From Streptomyces agglomeratus (lineage in GTDB: Bacteria > Actinomycetota > Actinomycetes > Streptomycetales > Streptomycetaceae): DNA of 64,000 nt. The DNA lies in NCBI RefSeq assembly GCF_001746415.1, contig NZ_MEHJ01000001.1, forward strand, positions 5,648,501 to 5,712,500, read 5' to 3'. The notes below the pieces were generated by a model. It had not been told where the DNA came from, did no database searches, and saw only the letters and a list, made by a program, of their open reading frames with translations. The position numbers were made by a program, and so were the translations under genes. Shown here piece after piece: positions 50,556-59,480 of this stretch (positions are counted from its first letter, which is position 1; each line of letters begins with the position of its first letter).

Positions 50556-51347
50556 ATGAGCGGTGTCATGAAGCGTATGGGGATGATCTTCCGCGCGAAG
50601 GCAAACAAGGCCCTTGACCGGGCCGAGGATCCGCGCGAGACCCTCGATTACTCGTACCAGAAACAGCTGGAGCTGCTTCAGAAGGTACGCCGCGGAGTCG
50701 CCGACGTGGCGACCTCGCGCAAGCGGCTCGAATTGCAGCTGAACCAGTTGCAGGGACAGTCCTCCAAGCTGGAGGACCAGGGCCGCAAGGCGCTCGCGCT
50801 CGGCCGGGAGGACCTCGCCCGCGAGGCGCTGTCCCGCCGGGCCGCGTTGCAGCAGCAGGTGACCGACCTGGAGACGCAGCACCAGACGCTCCAGGGCGAG
50901 GAGGAGAAGCTGACGCTCGCCGCGCAGCGCCTCCAGGCCAAGGTCGACGCCTTCCGTACGAAGAAGGAGACCATCAAGGCCACCTACACCGCCGCGCAGG
51001 CGCAGACCCGGATCGGTGAGGCGTTCTCGGGCATCTCCGAGGAGATGGGCGACGTCGGCCTGGCGATCCAGCGGGCCGAGGACAAGACCGCGCAGCTTCA
51101 GGCGCGGGCCGGCGCGATCGACGAGCTGCTGGCGTCCGGCGCCCTGGACGACCCGTCCGGGATGGCGAAGGACGACATCGCCGCCGAGCTGGACCGCATC
51201 TCCGGTGGTACAGACGTAGAGCTGGAGCTCCAGCGCATGAAGGCCGAGCTGGCGGGCGGCTCGACGGCGCAGCAGCAGGCACTCGAAGGCGGCGCGCAGG
51301 ACGGCGCCCAGGCGCCGCAGGACCGGCACAAGTTCGACAAGCAGTAG
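50556..51347 (+). CDS. pspA: phage shock protein A (PspA/IM30) homologue
   Basis: The product has 263 residues, almost entirely coiled coil. MKRMGMIFRAKANKALDRAEDPRETLDYSYQKQLELLQ is the amphipathic membrane-binding start, followed by heptads with many Gln and Ala. The tail ends in DRHKFDKQ. PspA forms ESCRT-III-like assemblies that protect damaged membranes. The Streptomyces homologue is known to respond to envelope stress. An earlier Met (residue 1, SGV) is kept because the start lies 20 nt after a Shine-Dalgarno-like AGAAGGGG. A PspAA gene follows after 37 nt, then a two-component pair. Confidence 0.95.
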   Translation: MSGVMKRMGMIFRAKANKALDRAEDPRETLDYSYQKQLELLQKVRRGVADVATSRKRLELQLNQLQGQSSKLEDQGRKALALGREDLAREALSRRAALQQQVTDLETQHQTLQGEEEKLTLAAQRLQAKVDAFRTKKETIKATYTAAQAQTRIGEAFSGISEEMGDVGLAIQRAEDKTAQLQARAGAIDELLASGALDDPSGMAKDDIAAELDRISGGTDVELELQRMKAELAGGSTAQQQALEGGAQDGAQAPQDRHKFDKQ

Positions 51348-51384
51348 GCCGCCGCACTCCGCACTCCGCGCGAAGGAGCACGTC

Positions 51385-51675
51385 GTGATCGTACGGATCA
51401 TGGGGGAGGGCCAGGTGAGGGTGGCCGACAGCCACCTCACCGAACTCAACAGGCTCGACGACGAACTGCTCGCCGAAATGGAGAGCGGCGACGGGCCCGG
51501 CTTCCGGCGCACGCTCGGTGCGCTCCTCGAAGCGGTACGCCGTCTCGGGGAGCCACTCGCGGACGACTCCCTCGAACCGTCCGAGCTGATCCTCCCGTCG
51601 GCGGACGCGACCCTGGAGGACGTACGGGCGATGCTGTCCGACGACGGCCTCATCCCCTCCGGCACACCGGACTGA
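51385..51675 (+). CDS. PspA-associated protein PspAA
   Basis: The product has 96 residues: MIVRIMGEGQVRVADSHLTELNRLDDELLAEME, the PspAA domain found next to pspA in actinobacteria. It is acidic and soluble, and the GTG follows AAGGAG by 7 nt. It likely partners PspA in regulation or assembly; direct function is not established. Confidence 0.88.
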   Translation: MIVRIMGEGQVRVADSHLTELNRLDDELLAEMESGDGPGFRRTLGALLEAVRRLGEPLADDSLEPSELILPSADATLEDVRAMLSDDGLIPSGTPD

Positions 51676-51756
51676 GCCCCCATCGCGGGAAAGGGGCGGG
51701 CGGACGGCCCGCGCAGCGGACCACGTCCGCGCCCGGACGCCGTACCGTTGCGTGAC

Positions 51757-53010
51757 ATGACTGCCCTCGGTACGGGATTCACCCGGTCCCGGTGCTGGTT
51801 CCGCGCCCACCCGCCGGCCCTGGACGCCGCCCTGGCGCTCGCCGTGCTGGTGACGATGGTGATCGGCTCCTTCGCCGACCCGCACGGCGGCCCCAACGGC
51901 CCGACCTTCGGCACGCGCACCCCGGGCGTGCTCAGCCTCGTACTGATGCTGCTCTCCTCCGGCGCCCTGGTCTTCCGCCGCCGCAGGCCGCTGGCCGTGC
52001 TCGCCTTCACCGGCGTGGTCACGCTCGCGGAGCTCGTCTCGGGCGACCCGCCGGCCCCCGTCGCCATGAGCGCCGTCATCGCGCTCTACACGGTCGCGTC
52101 CCGCACCGACCGCCCCACCACCTGGCGCGTCGGGCTGCTGACGATGACCGGCCTGACCGCCGCGGCCATGTGCTTCGGCGACGGCCCCTGGTACTCCCAG
52201 GAGAACCTGGGGATCTTCGCCTGGACCGGCATCGGGGCGAGCGCCGGAGACGCCGTGCGCAGCCGCCGCGCGTTCGTCGACGCCATCCGCGAGCGCGCCG
52301 AACGGGCCGAGCGGACCCGTGAGGAAGAGGCCCGCCGCCGGGTCGCGGAGGAGCGGCTGCGCATCGCCCGCGACCTCCACGACGTCGTCGCGCACCACAT
52401 CGCGCTGGTCAATGTCCAGGCCGGCGTCGCGGCGCACGTCATGGACAAGCGTCCCGACCAGGCCAAGGAAGCCCTCGCGCACGTACGGGAGGCCAGCCGC
52501 TCGGCCCTGAACGAGCTGCGCGCCACCGTGGGGCTGCTCCGCCAGTCGGGCGACCCCGAGGCGCCGACCGAGCCCGCCCCCGGCCTCGGTGTGCTCGACC
52601 AGCTCCTCGACACCTTCCGGAACGCCGGCCTCCCGGTGGAGGTGGCCAGGCCGGACCGGGGAGTGGCCGCGCCGCTGCCGGCCGCCGTCGACCTCGCGGC
52701 GTACCGGATCATCCAGGAGGCCCTGACCAACGTGCAGAAGCACGCGGGCGCGCACGCGAAGGCCGAGGTCAGCGTGGTCTGCGTCGGCTCGTCCGTGGAG
52801 ATCACCGTGATCGACAACGGCGGGGGCACGCGGAGCGCGGACGACCGTCCGCGGGACGGCGGCGGGCACGGTCTCACCGGCATGCGCGAGCGCGTCACGG
52901 CCCTCGGCGGGACCCTGACCGCGGGGCCCCGGTACGGCGGCGGATTTCGCGTACATGCGATCCTGCCGTTCCAGGTGCGTACGGGGGAGAAGACGGTGGA
53001 GAACGCATGA
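51757..53010 (+). CDS. NarL-type sensor histidine kinase (HisKA_3)
   Basis: The product has 417 residues. Four or five helices (about 25-155) precede a coiled region, the dimerisation domain RIARDLHDVVAHHIALVNVQAGVA with phospho-acceptor His208, and an ATPase domain ending GGHGLTGMRERVTALGGTLTAGP. The short extracytoplasmic loops suggest intramembrane sensing, as in LiaS/VraS-like kinases. The response regulator gene starts 4 nt before its stop (ATGA). A TTG three codons upstream is possible. Placed after pspA-pspAA, an envelope-stress input is inferred. Confidence 0.93.
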   Translation: MTALGTGFTRSRCWFRAHPPALDAALALAVLVTMVIGSFADPHGGPNGPTFGTRTPGVLSLVLMLLSSGALVFRRRRPLAVLAFTGVVTLAELVSGDPPAPVAMSAVIALYTVASRTDRPTTWRVGLLTMTGLTAAAMCFGDGPWYSQENLGIFAWTGIGASAGDAVRSRRAFVDAIRERAERAERTREEEARRRVAEERLRIARDLHDVVAHHIALVNVQAGVAAHVMDKRPDQAKEALAHVREASRSALNELRATVGLLRQSGDPEAPTEPAPGLGVLDQLLDTFRNAGLPVEVARPDRGVAAPLPAAVDLAAYRIIQEALTNVQKHAGAHAKAEVSVVCVGSSVEITVIDNGGGTRSADDRPRDGGGHGLTGMRERVTALGGTLTAGPRYGGGFRVHAILPFQVRTGEKTVENA

Positions 53011-53708
53011 CGGCGGACACGGCCGCGATCCGGGTCCTGCTCGCCGACGACCAGGCACTGCTGCGCAGCGCGTTCCGGGTCCTCGTCGACTCCGAGCCCG
53101 ACATGGAGGTCGTCGGCGAGGCGGCCGACGGCGCCGAGGCGGTCGAGCTCGCCCGCTCGCTGCGCGCCGACGTCGTCCTGATGGACATCCGCATGCCCGG
53201 TACGGACGGCCTCGCCGCCACCCGGATGATCAGCGAGGACCCGGAACTGGCCGGTGTGCGCGTGGTGATGCTCACGACCTTCGAAGTCGACGAGTACGTC
53301 GTCCAGGCGCTGCGCGCCGGCGCCTCCGGGTTCCTCGGCAAGGGCGCCGAACCGGACGAACTGCTCAACGCCATCCGCATCGCGGCGGCCGGCGAGGCGC
53401 TGCTCTCGCCCGTGGCGACCAAGGGCCTGATCGCCAAGTTCCTCGCCCAGGGCAGTACTTCGGACGACGACGAGGCCGCGGCGGCCCGCACCGAGCGGCT
53501 CTCGGCACTGACCGTGCGCGAGCGCGAGGTCCTCGGCCAGGTCGCGGGCGGCCACTCCAACGACGAGATCGCCGAGCGGCTCGTGGTCAGCCCGCTCACC
53601 GTCAAGACCCACGTGAACAGGGCGATGGCGAAGCTCGGCGCCCGCGACCGCGCGCAATTGGTGGTAATCGCGTACGAAACGGGACTCGTACGGCCGAGGG
53701 TGGAGTGA
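53007..53708 (+). CDS. NarL/LuxR-type response regulator
   Basis: The product has 233 residues. The receiver domain has RVLLADDQALLR, phospho-acceptor Asp60 (VVLMDIRMPG), the TTF switch and Lys in GFLGKGAEPD. The C-terminal LuxR-type helix-turn-helix (about 165-228) has LTVREREVLGQVAGGHSNDEIAERLVVSPLTVKTHV. It is coupled to the kinase gene by an ATGA overlap. The 154-nt gap to the RND gene contains a TGCGG-n6-CCGCA inverted repeat near 53736-53751 that might be its operator. Confidence 0.95.
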   Translation: MTADTAAIRVLLADDQALLRSAFRVLVDSEPDMEVVGEAADGAEAVELARSLRADVVLMDIRMPGTDGLAATRMISEDPELAGVRVVMLTTFEVDEYVVQALRAGASGFLGKGAEPDELLNAIRIAAAGEALLSPVATKGLIAKFLAQGSTSDDDEAAAARTERLSALTVREREVLGQVAGGHSNDEIAERLVVSPLTVKTHVNRAMAKLGARDRAQLVVIAYETGLVRPRVE

Positions 53709-53862
53709 AGGCGTAGCCGCGCGTACTCCAGCTGCGGTATGCGCCGCATAAGAAAGGGACTTGGGAGCGAGAGTTCGCCCTCTTCGCATGGCTGATCGTA
53801 TAAGCGGGCCGTTGTGCTCGACTGCCTCACTGCCTTGCACGCCACGGAAGAGAGACCCACCC

Positions 53863-56800
53863 ATGTCCTGGCTGTCCAGATTCAGCCTCGCTCAGCGGGC
53901 GCTGATCGGTCTGATGTCGATCATCGCGATCGTCTTCGGCGCCATCGCGATACCGCAGCTCAAGCAACAGCTGCTGCCTACCATCGAGTTCCCGATGGTG
54001 TCCGTGCTGGCGCCCTACCAGGGCGCGTCCCCCGATGTGGTCGAGAAGCAGGTCGTCGAGCCGCTCGAAGGCACCATCAAGGCAGTCGACGGCATCACCG
54101 GCGTCACCTCCACGGCGAGCGAGGGCAACGCCGTGATCATGGCCCAGTTCGACTACGGCAACGACACCAAGCAGCTCGTCGCCGACGTCCAGCAGGCCGT
54201 GAACCGCTCCCGCGCCCAGCTCCCCGACGACGTCGACCCGCAGGTCGTGGCCGGCTCCACGGACGACATCCCGACCGTCCTGCTCGCGGTGACCTCCGGC
54301 CAGGACCAGCAGGCGCTCGCCGACCGGCTGGAGAACTCCGTCGTCCCCGTACTGAAGGACATCGACGGCGTCGGCCAGGTCACCCTCGACGGTGTGCGCG
54401 ACCTCCAGGTCGCCGTCACCCCCGACGACAGGAAGCTCGCGGCGGCCGGCCTGAACGCCGCCGCCCTCGGCCAGGCCCTCCAGGCGGGCGGCGCGACCGT
54501 CCCGGCCGGTTCCTTCGCCGAGGACGGCAAGAGCCGCACGGTCCAGGTCGGCGGCGGTTACACGTCGCTGAAGCAGATCGAGGACCTGCGCGTCACCGCG
54601 CCGCCCACGGGTGAGGGCAAGCCGCCGAAGCCGGTGCGCCTCGGTGACGTGGCCACCGTCAAGGAGCAGCCCGCCACCGCGGTCTCCATCACCCGTACCA
54701 ATGGCAGGCCGAGCCTGTCCCTGGCGATCACCATGGACCAGGACGGCAGCGCCGTCGCCATCTCCGACGCGGTCAAGGACAAGCTCCCCGGCCTGCGCGA
54801 CACCCTCGGCTCCGGCAGCCGGATCGCGGTCGTCTTCGACCAGGGTCCGGCCGTCTCCAAGTCGATCTCCGGCCTGACCACCGAGGGCGCCCTCGGCCTG
54901 GTCTTCGCCGTCATCGTCATCCTGGTGTTCCTCGCGTCGGTCCGCTCGACACTGGTCACCGCCGTCTCCATCCCGCTGTCGGTCGTCCTCGCGCTCATCG
55001 TGCTGTGGACCCGCGACCTGTCGCTCAACGTCCTCACGCTCGGCGCGCTGACCATCGCGATCGGCCGCGTCGTAGACGACTCGATCGTCGTCCTGGAGAA
55101 CATCAAGCGGCACCTCGCGTACGGCGAGGAGCGCCACTCGGCGATCATCACGGCCGTCAAGGAGGTGGCCGGCGCGGTCACCGCCTCGACCCTGACCACC
55201 GTCGCGGTGTTCCTGCCGATCGGCCTGGTCGGCGGCATGGTGGGCCAGCTGTTCGGTTCGTTCTCCCTCACCGTCACCGCGGCCCTGCTCGCCTCGCTGC
55301 TGGTGTCCCTGACCGTGGTGCCGGTCTTCTCGTACTGGTTCCTGCGCCCGCCCAAGGGCTCCGAGGGCGTGGACCCGGCCGAGCTGCGCCGCAAGGCGGA
55401 GGAGAAGGAGGCGCGCAGCGCGCTCCAGCGGGGTACGTCCCGGTCCTGCGCTTCGCGACCCGCCGCCGCCTCATGAGCCTGGCCATCGCGATCGTCGTCC
55501 TTGTCGGTACGTTCGCCATGGCGCCGCTGCTGAAGACCAACTTCCTCGACGAGGGCGAGCAGGACACCCTGTCCGTCACCCAGGAGCTGAAGGCGGGCAC
55601 CAGCCTGGAGGCGGCCGACCAGGCCGCCCTGAAGGTCGAGAAGGCGCTCGACTCGATCGACACGATCAAGGACTACCAGGTCACGGTCGGCTCCTCGGGC
55701 TTCGCGGCCGCCTTCGGCGGAGGCACGGGCGCCAACCAGGCGACGTACCAGCTCACCCTCAAGGACGCCTCCGACTCCGAGGCCACCCAGAAGCGGATCG
55801 ACGAGGAGCTGGGCAAGCTCGACGGCATCGGCGACACGACCATCGGCGCGGGCGGCGGCTTCGGCAGCCAGGACCTGAGCGTCGTGGTCAAGGCCGGTGA
55901 CGGCGACGTGCTGAAAAAGGCGTCCGAGCAGGTACGTGACGCGATCGCCAAGCTCGACGACGTCACCGACGTACAGAGCGACCTGGCCCAGAGCGTGCCG
56001 CGGATCTCCGTCCAGGCCAACGACAAGGCGGCCGGGGCGGGCTTCGACCAGGCCACGCTCGGCGCGGCCGTCACCCAGGCGGTGCGCGGCACCACCTCGG
56101 GCAAGGCGATCATCGACGACACCGAGCGCGACGTCGTCGTGAAGTCGGCCCGGCCGGCCACCACGATGGACGAGCTGAAGAAGCTGAACCTCGGCCGGGT
56201 GAAGCTCGGCGACATCGCCGACGTGAAGCTCGTCGCCGGGCCGGTCTCCAAGACCCGGATCGACGGCGCCCGCGCGGCGACGATCACGGCCAAGCCGACC
56301 GCCGACAACACGGGCGCGGTGACCGCCGCGCTCCAGACGAAGATCACCGAGCTGAAGAAGGAGCTGCCGGCGGGCGCGAGCGTCGAGATCGGTGGCGTCT
56401 CCTCCGACCAGAACGAGGCGTTCGCCCAGCTCGGCCTGGCCATGCTGGCGGCCATCGCGATCGTCTTCATGCTGCTGGTCGCGACGTTCCGCTCGCTCGT
56501 CCAGCCGCTGATCCTGCTGGTCTCCATCCCGTTCGCGGCGACCGGCGCGATCGGCCTGCTGCTCGTCACCGGTACGCCCCTGGGTGTCCCGGCGATGATC
56601 GGCATGCTGATGCTCATCGGCATCGTGGTCACCAACGCGATTGTCCTGATCGACCTCATCAACCAGTACCGGGCGCAGGGTCTGGGCGTCGTCGAGGCGG
56701 TCCTGGAGGGCGGGCGTCACCGCCTGCGGCCGATCCTGATGACGGCACTGGCGACGATCTTCGCGCTGTTGCCGATGGCGCTGGGCATCACCGGCGAGGG

Positions 56801-57020
56801 CGGCTTCATCTCGAAGCCGCTGGCGATCGTGGTGATCGGCGGCCTGATCACCTCGACGCTGCTGACGCTGCTCCTGGTGCCGACGCTGTACGCGATGGTG
56901 GAGCTGCGCAAGGAGCGCCGCGCCAAGAAGAAGGCGGCCAGGCGCGCGGCGAAGGCCGGGGGCCCGGACGGCTCCGAGCCCTCGCCGACGGCGGAGGACA
57001 CCGAGCCGGCGAAGGTCTGA
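53863..57020 (+). pseudogene. AcrB-family RND transporter, frame broken in a G run
   Basis: This is a 12-helix RND-superfamily pump (AcrB/MMPL-like), about 1052 residues if repaired. The first frame from ATG 53863 (SWLSRFSLAQRALIGLMSIIAIVFG) has the periplasmic porter domain, then five or six helices with GRVVDDSIVVLENI, including the proton-relay Asp pair. At 55430-55433 four G occur where five are needed. Past that point the second frame continues YVPVLRFATRRRLMSLAIA through the second porter domain, FRSLVQPLILLVSIPFA and the last helices to KV at 57020. Only one base is missing and both halves are otherwise intact, so a sequencing or homopolymer error is the simplest reading. Confidence 0.9.
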
Positions 57021-57047
57021 CCGACGTCACCACGTCCGTCGCACAAC

Positions 57048-57093
57048 GGCGAGCCCCGGCACCCCCCCCCGCGAGGAGGGGCCGGGGCTCGCC
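57048..57093. terminator. bidirectional terminator after RND gene
   Basis: A 13-bp stem (57048-57060 with 57081-57093) has a loop containing a run of nine C. It lies between convergent stops at 57020 and 57110. Confidence 0.8.
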
Positions 57094-57109
57094 CCGTTGC
57101 CGGCCGCTC

Positions 57110-57511
57110 TCAGGCTTCGGGGACCTCGGGCGGGCCCTCGGGGATGGCGTGCACCTCGACCGGATCGTTCCCGGGCTTGCCCCCGGGCCCGGGGCAGGCG
57201 GAGGCCCGGGCGGCGATCTCCAGGGCCCGCTCCTCGTTCTTGACGTCGACCACCCAGTAACCGGCCAGGATGCGTCCGGGCTCCGCGGGGCCGTCGGTCA
57301 CCTTCGCGCGTCCGTCGTCCGTCGCCCGTACCGTCTTGACCAGCCCGGGCCCGCCGAGACCGCGGGCCTCGACCAGCTCGCCCGCCGCGCCGATCTCCTG
57401 GTTGAGCGCGTCCATGTGCGCGAACATCGCGAGCATGTCTTCCTTGGAGAACGACGACATCAACCCGTCCCACTCGTCGGCGGGCACGTTCATCTGGATC
57501 ATGTACTCCAT
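57110..57511 (-). CDS. YCII-related (DGPF) domain protein
   Basis: The product has 133 residues: MEYMIQMNVPADEWDGLM, FAHMDALNQEIGAAGELVEARGLG and TDGPAEPGRILAGYWVVDVKNEERALEIAAR follow the DGPF/PhnB-like YCII family, whose ferredoxin-like fold members sometimes accompany ECF sigma factors. None is adjacent. The ATG at 57511 has GGAAGGG upstream; the longer N-terminus is not supported. Confidence 0.88.
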   Translation of the reverse strand: MEYMIQMNVPADEWDGLMSSFSKEDMLAMFAHMDALNQEIGAAGELVEARGLGGPGLVKTVRATDDGRAKVTDGPAEPGRILAGYWVVDVKNEERALEIAARASACPGPGGKPGNDPVEVHAIPEGPPEVPEA

Positions 57512-57622
57512 GGTCTTCACCCTTCCCTCGCTTCCACGGTGGCAGGTGCGAGGAACCACCGCACCCCCTGACACGGCGGCGTCAGGGGGTGCGTGGTCGC
57601 GTACGGGGAAGAGCCGCCGGCC

Positions 57623-58801
57623 CTACGGCAGGGCCAGCATCCGCTCGAGCGCGAGCTTCGCGAACTGCTCGGTCTCACGGTCGACCTCGATGCGGTTGAC
57701 CAGGTTGCCCTCGGCCAGCGACTCCAGCGTCCACACCAGGTGCGGCAGGTCGATGCGGTTCATGGTCGAGCAGAAGCAGACCGTCTTGTCGAGGAAGACG
57801 ACCTCCTTGCCCTGCGCCGCGAACCGGTTGGCGAGCCGCTGCACCAGGTTCAGCTCGGTGCCGATGGCCCACTTGGAGCCGGCCGGCGCCGCCTCCAGCA
57901 TCTTGATGATGTACTCCGTCGAGCCGACGTAGTCGGCGGCCGCCACGACCTCGTGCTTGCACTCGGGGTGCACGAGGACGTTGACACCCGGGATGCGCTC
58001 GCGGACGTCGTTGACGGACTCGACCGAGAAGCGCCCGTGCACCGAGCAGTGCCCGCGCCACAGGATCATCTTGGCGTTCCGCAGCTCCTCGGCGGTCAGG
58101 CCGCCGTTCGGCTTGTGCGGGTTGTAGAGCACGCAGTCGTCCAGCGACATGCCCATGTCCCGCACGGCGGTGTTGCGCCCCAGGTGCTGGTCGGGAAGGA
58201 AAAGTACCTTCTCGCCCTGCTCGAAGGCCCAGTCCAGCGCCCGCTTCGCGTTCGACGACGTACAGATCGTGCCGCCGTGCTTGCCGGTGAACGCCTTGAT
58301 GTCGGCCGACGAGTTCATGTACGAGACGGGCACGACCTGCTCGGCCACGCCGGCCTCGGTCAGCACGTCCCAGCACTCGGCGACCTGCTCGGCGGTGGCC
58401 ATGTCGGCCATCGAGCAGCCGGCCGCGAGGTCGGGCAGGACCACCTTCTGGTCGTCGGACGTCAGGATGTCCGCGGACTCGGCCATGAAGTGGACACCGC
58501 AGAAGACGATGTACTCGGCCTCCGGCCTGGCGGCCGCGTCCTTGGCCAGCTTGAAGGAGTCCCCGGTGACGTCGGCGAACTGGATGACCTCGTCACGCTG
58601 GTAGTGGTGACCGAGGATGAAGACCTTGTCCCCGAGCTTTTCCTTGGCGGCGCGGGCGCGCTCCACCAGGTCCGGGTCGGAGGGCGAGGGCAGGTCGCCG
58701 GGGCAGTCGACACCCCGCTCGCTCCTGGCGTCGGCCTCGCGGCCGAGCAGCAGCAGAGCGAGCGGCGACGGCTGGACATCCAGTGGCTGGGCGGTGGTCA
58801 C
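57623..58801 (-). CDS. nadA: quinolinate synthase
   Basis: NadA condenses iminoaspartate with dihydroxyacetone phosphate to quinolinate in de novo NAD synthesis. The product has 392 residues. The 4Fe-4S ligands are visible in FCGVHFMAESADIL, WRGHCSVHGRFS and CFCSTMN. DKVFILGHHYQRDEVIQFADVTGDSF and GTICTSSNAKRAL complete the three-fold repeat. The GTG at 58801 has AAAGGG 8 nt upstream. No nadB or nadC follows here. The upstream gap shared with the ErpA-like gene has an A/T-rich patch at 58843-58863 with a minus-strand TATGAT that could be its -10. Confidence 0.96.
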   Translation of the reverse strand: MTTAQPLDVQPSPLALLLLGREADARSERGVDCPGDLPSPSDPDLVERARAAKEKLGDKVFILGHHYQRDEVIQFADVTGDSFKLAKDAAARPEAEYIVFCGVHFMAESADILTSDDQKVVLPDLAAGCSMADMATAEQVAECWDVLTEAGVAEQVVPVSYMNSSADIKAFTGKHGGTICTSSNAKRALDWAFEQGEKVLFLPDQHLGRNTAVRDMGMSLDDCVLYNPHKPNGGLTAEELRNAKMILWRGHCSVHGRFSVESVNDVRERIPGVNVLVHPECKHEVVAAADYVGSTEYIIKMLEAAPAGSKWAIGTELNLVQRLANRFAAQGKEVVFLDKTVCFCSTMNRIDLPHLVWTLESLAEGNLVNRIEVDRETEQFAKLALERMLALP

Positions 58802-59054
58802 GACACGCACCCTTTCTTGTCTGCGAACACGCTTTTCGTCGATTTGACGTTATCTATCATAACCGCTTCATGTCACTTTGACGATGCCGATGTCGTCGAT
58901 GTGACGAATTGCCGCCGCACGCCTGCCGCGTCCCCCAGCGGAACCGGGTGTGCGAGCATGAATGAGAAGACAAGCGCTCAGGTCCGGAATGAATCCGCGG
59001 CCGCGCCGGTTGCAAACGTCGGCAAGCAGTCCGTACAACCCGGGAGAGATGTAG

Positions 59055-59411
59055 ATGTCCGTTCAGGACGACAAGACCACCGTGAGCGACGGCATTCTCC
59101 TGTCCGACGCCGCCGCCTCCAAGGTCAAGGCCCTGCTGGACCAGGAAGGCCGGGAGGACCTCGCCTTGCGCGTCGCCGTCCAGCCCGGTGGCTGCTCCGG
59201 CCTGCGGTACCAGCTCTTCTTCGACGAGCGCTCGCTCGACGGCGACGTCGTCAAGGACTTCGACGGTGTGAAGGTCGTCACCGACCGCATGAGCGCCCCG
59301 TACCTGGGCGGTGCCTCCATCGACTTCGTCGACACCATCGAGAAGCAGGGCTTCACGATCGACAACCCGAACGCCACGGGCTCCTGCGCCTGCGGCGACT
59401 CGTTCAGCTAG
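59055..59411 (+). CDS. erpA: ErpA/HesB-type iron-sulfur cluster carrier
   Basis: The product has 118 residues. The A-type carrier cysteines are in PGGCSGLRYQL and the C-terminal GSCACGDSF (three Cys in total). The fold is bracketed by ILLSDAAASKVKALL and LGGASIDFVD. It delivers Fe-S clusters to apo-proteins. Divergent nadA encodes a 4Fe-4S enzyme, and lipA earlier in the window is another plausible client. GGGAGAG precedes the ATG. A hairpin follows the stop. Confidence 0.94.
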   Translation: MSVQDDKTTVSDGILLSDAAASKVKALLDQEGREDLALRVAVQPGGCSGLRYQLFFDERSLDGDVVKDFDGVKVVTDRMSAPYLGGASIDFVDTIEKQGFTIDNPNATGSCACGDSFS

Positions 59412-59429
59412 ACCTGAACCGCGTATGAG

Positions 59430-59462
59430 AAGGCGGCGGCCCCGAACGGGGGCAGCCGCCTT
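59430..59462. terminator. hairpin terminator after erpA-like gene
   Basis: Outer 8-bp arms (59430-59437 with 59455-59462) plus an inner CCCC/GGGG stem, with a small bulge, lie between convergent genes. Confidence 0.7.
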
Positions 59463-59480
59463 CCGGCGTACCCGGGGGAC

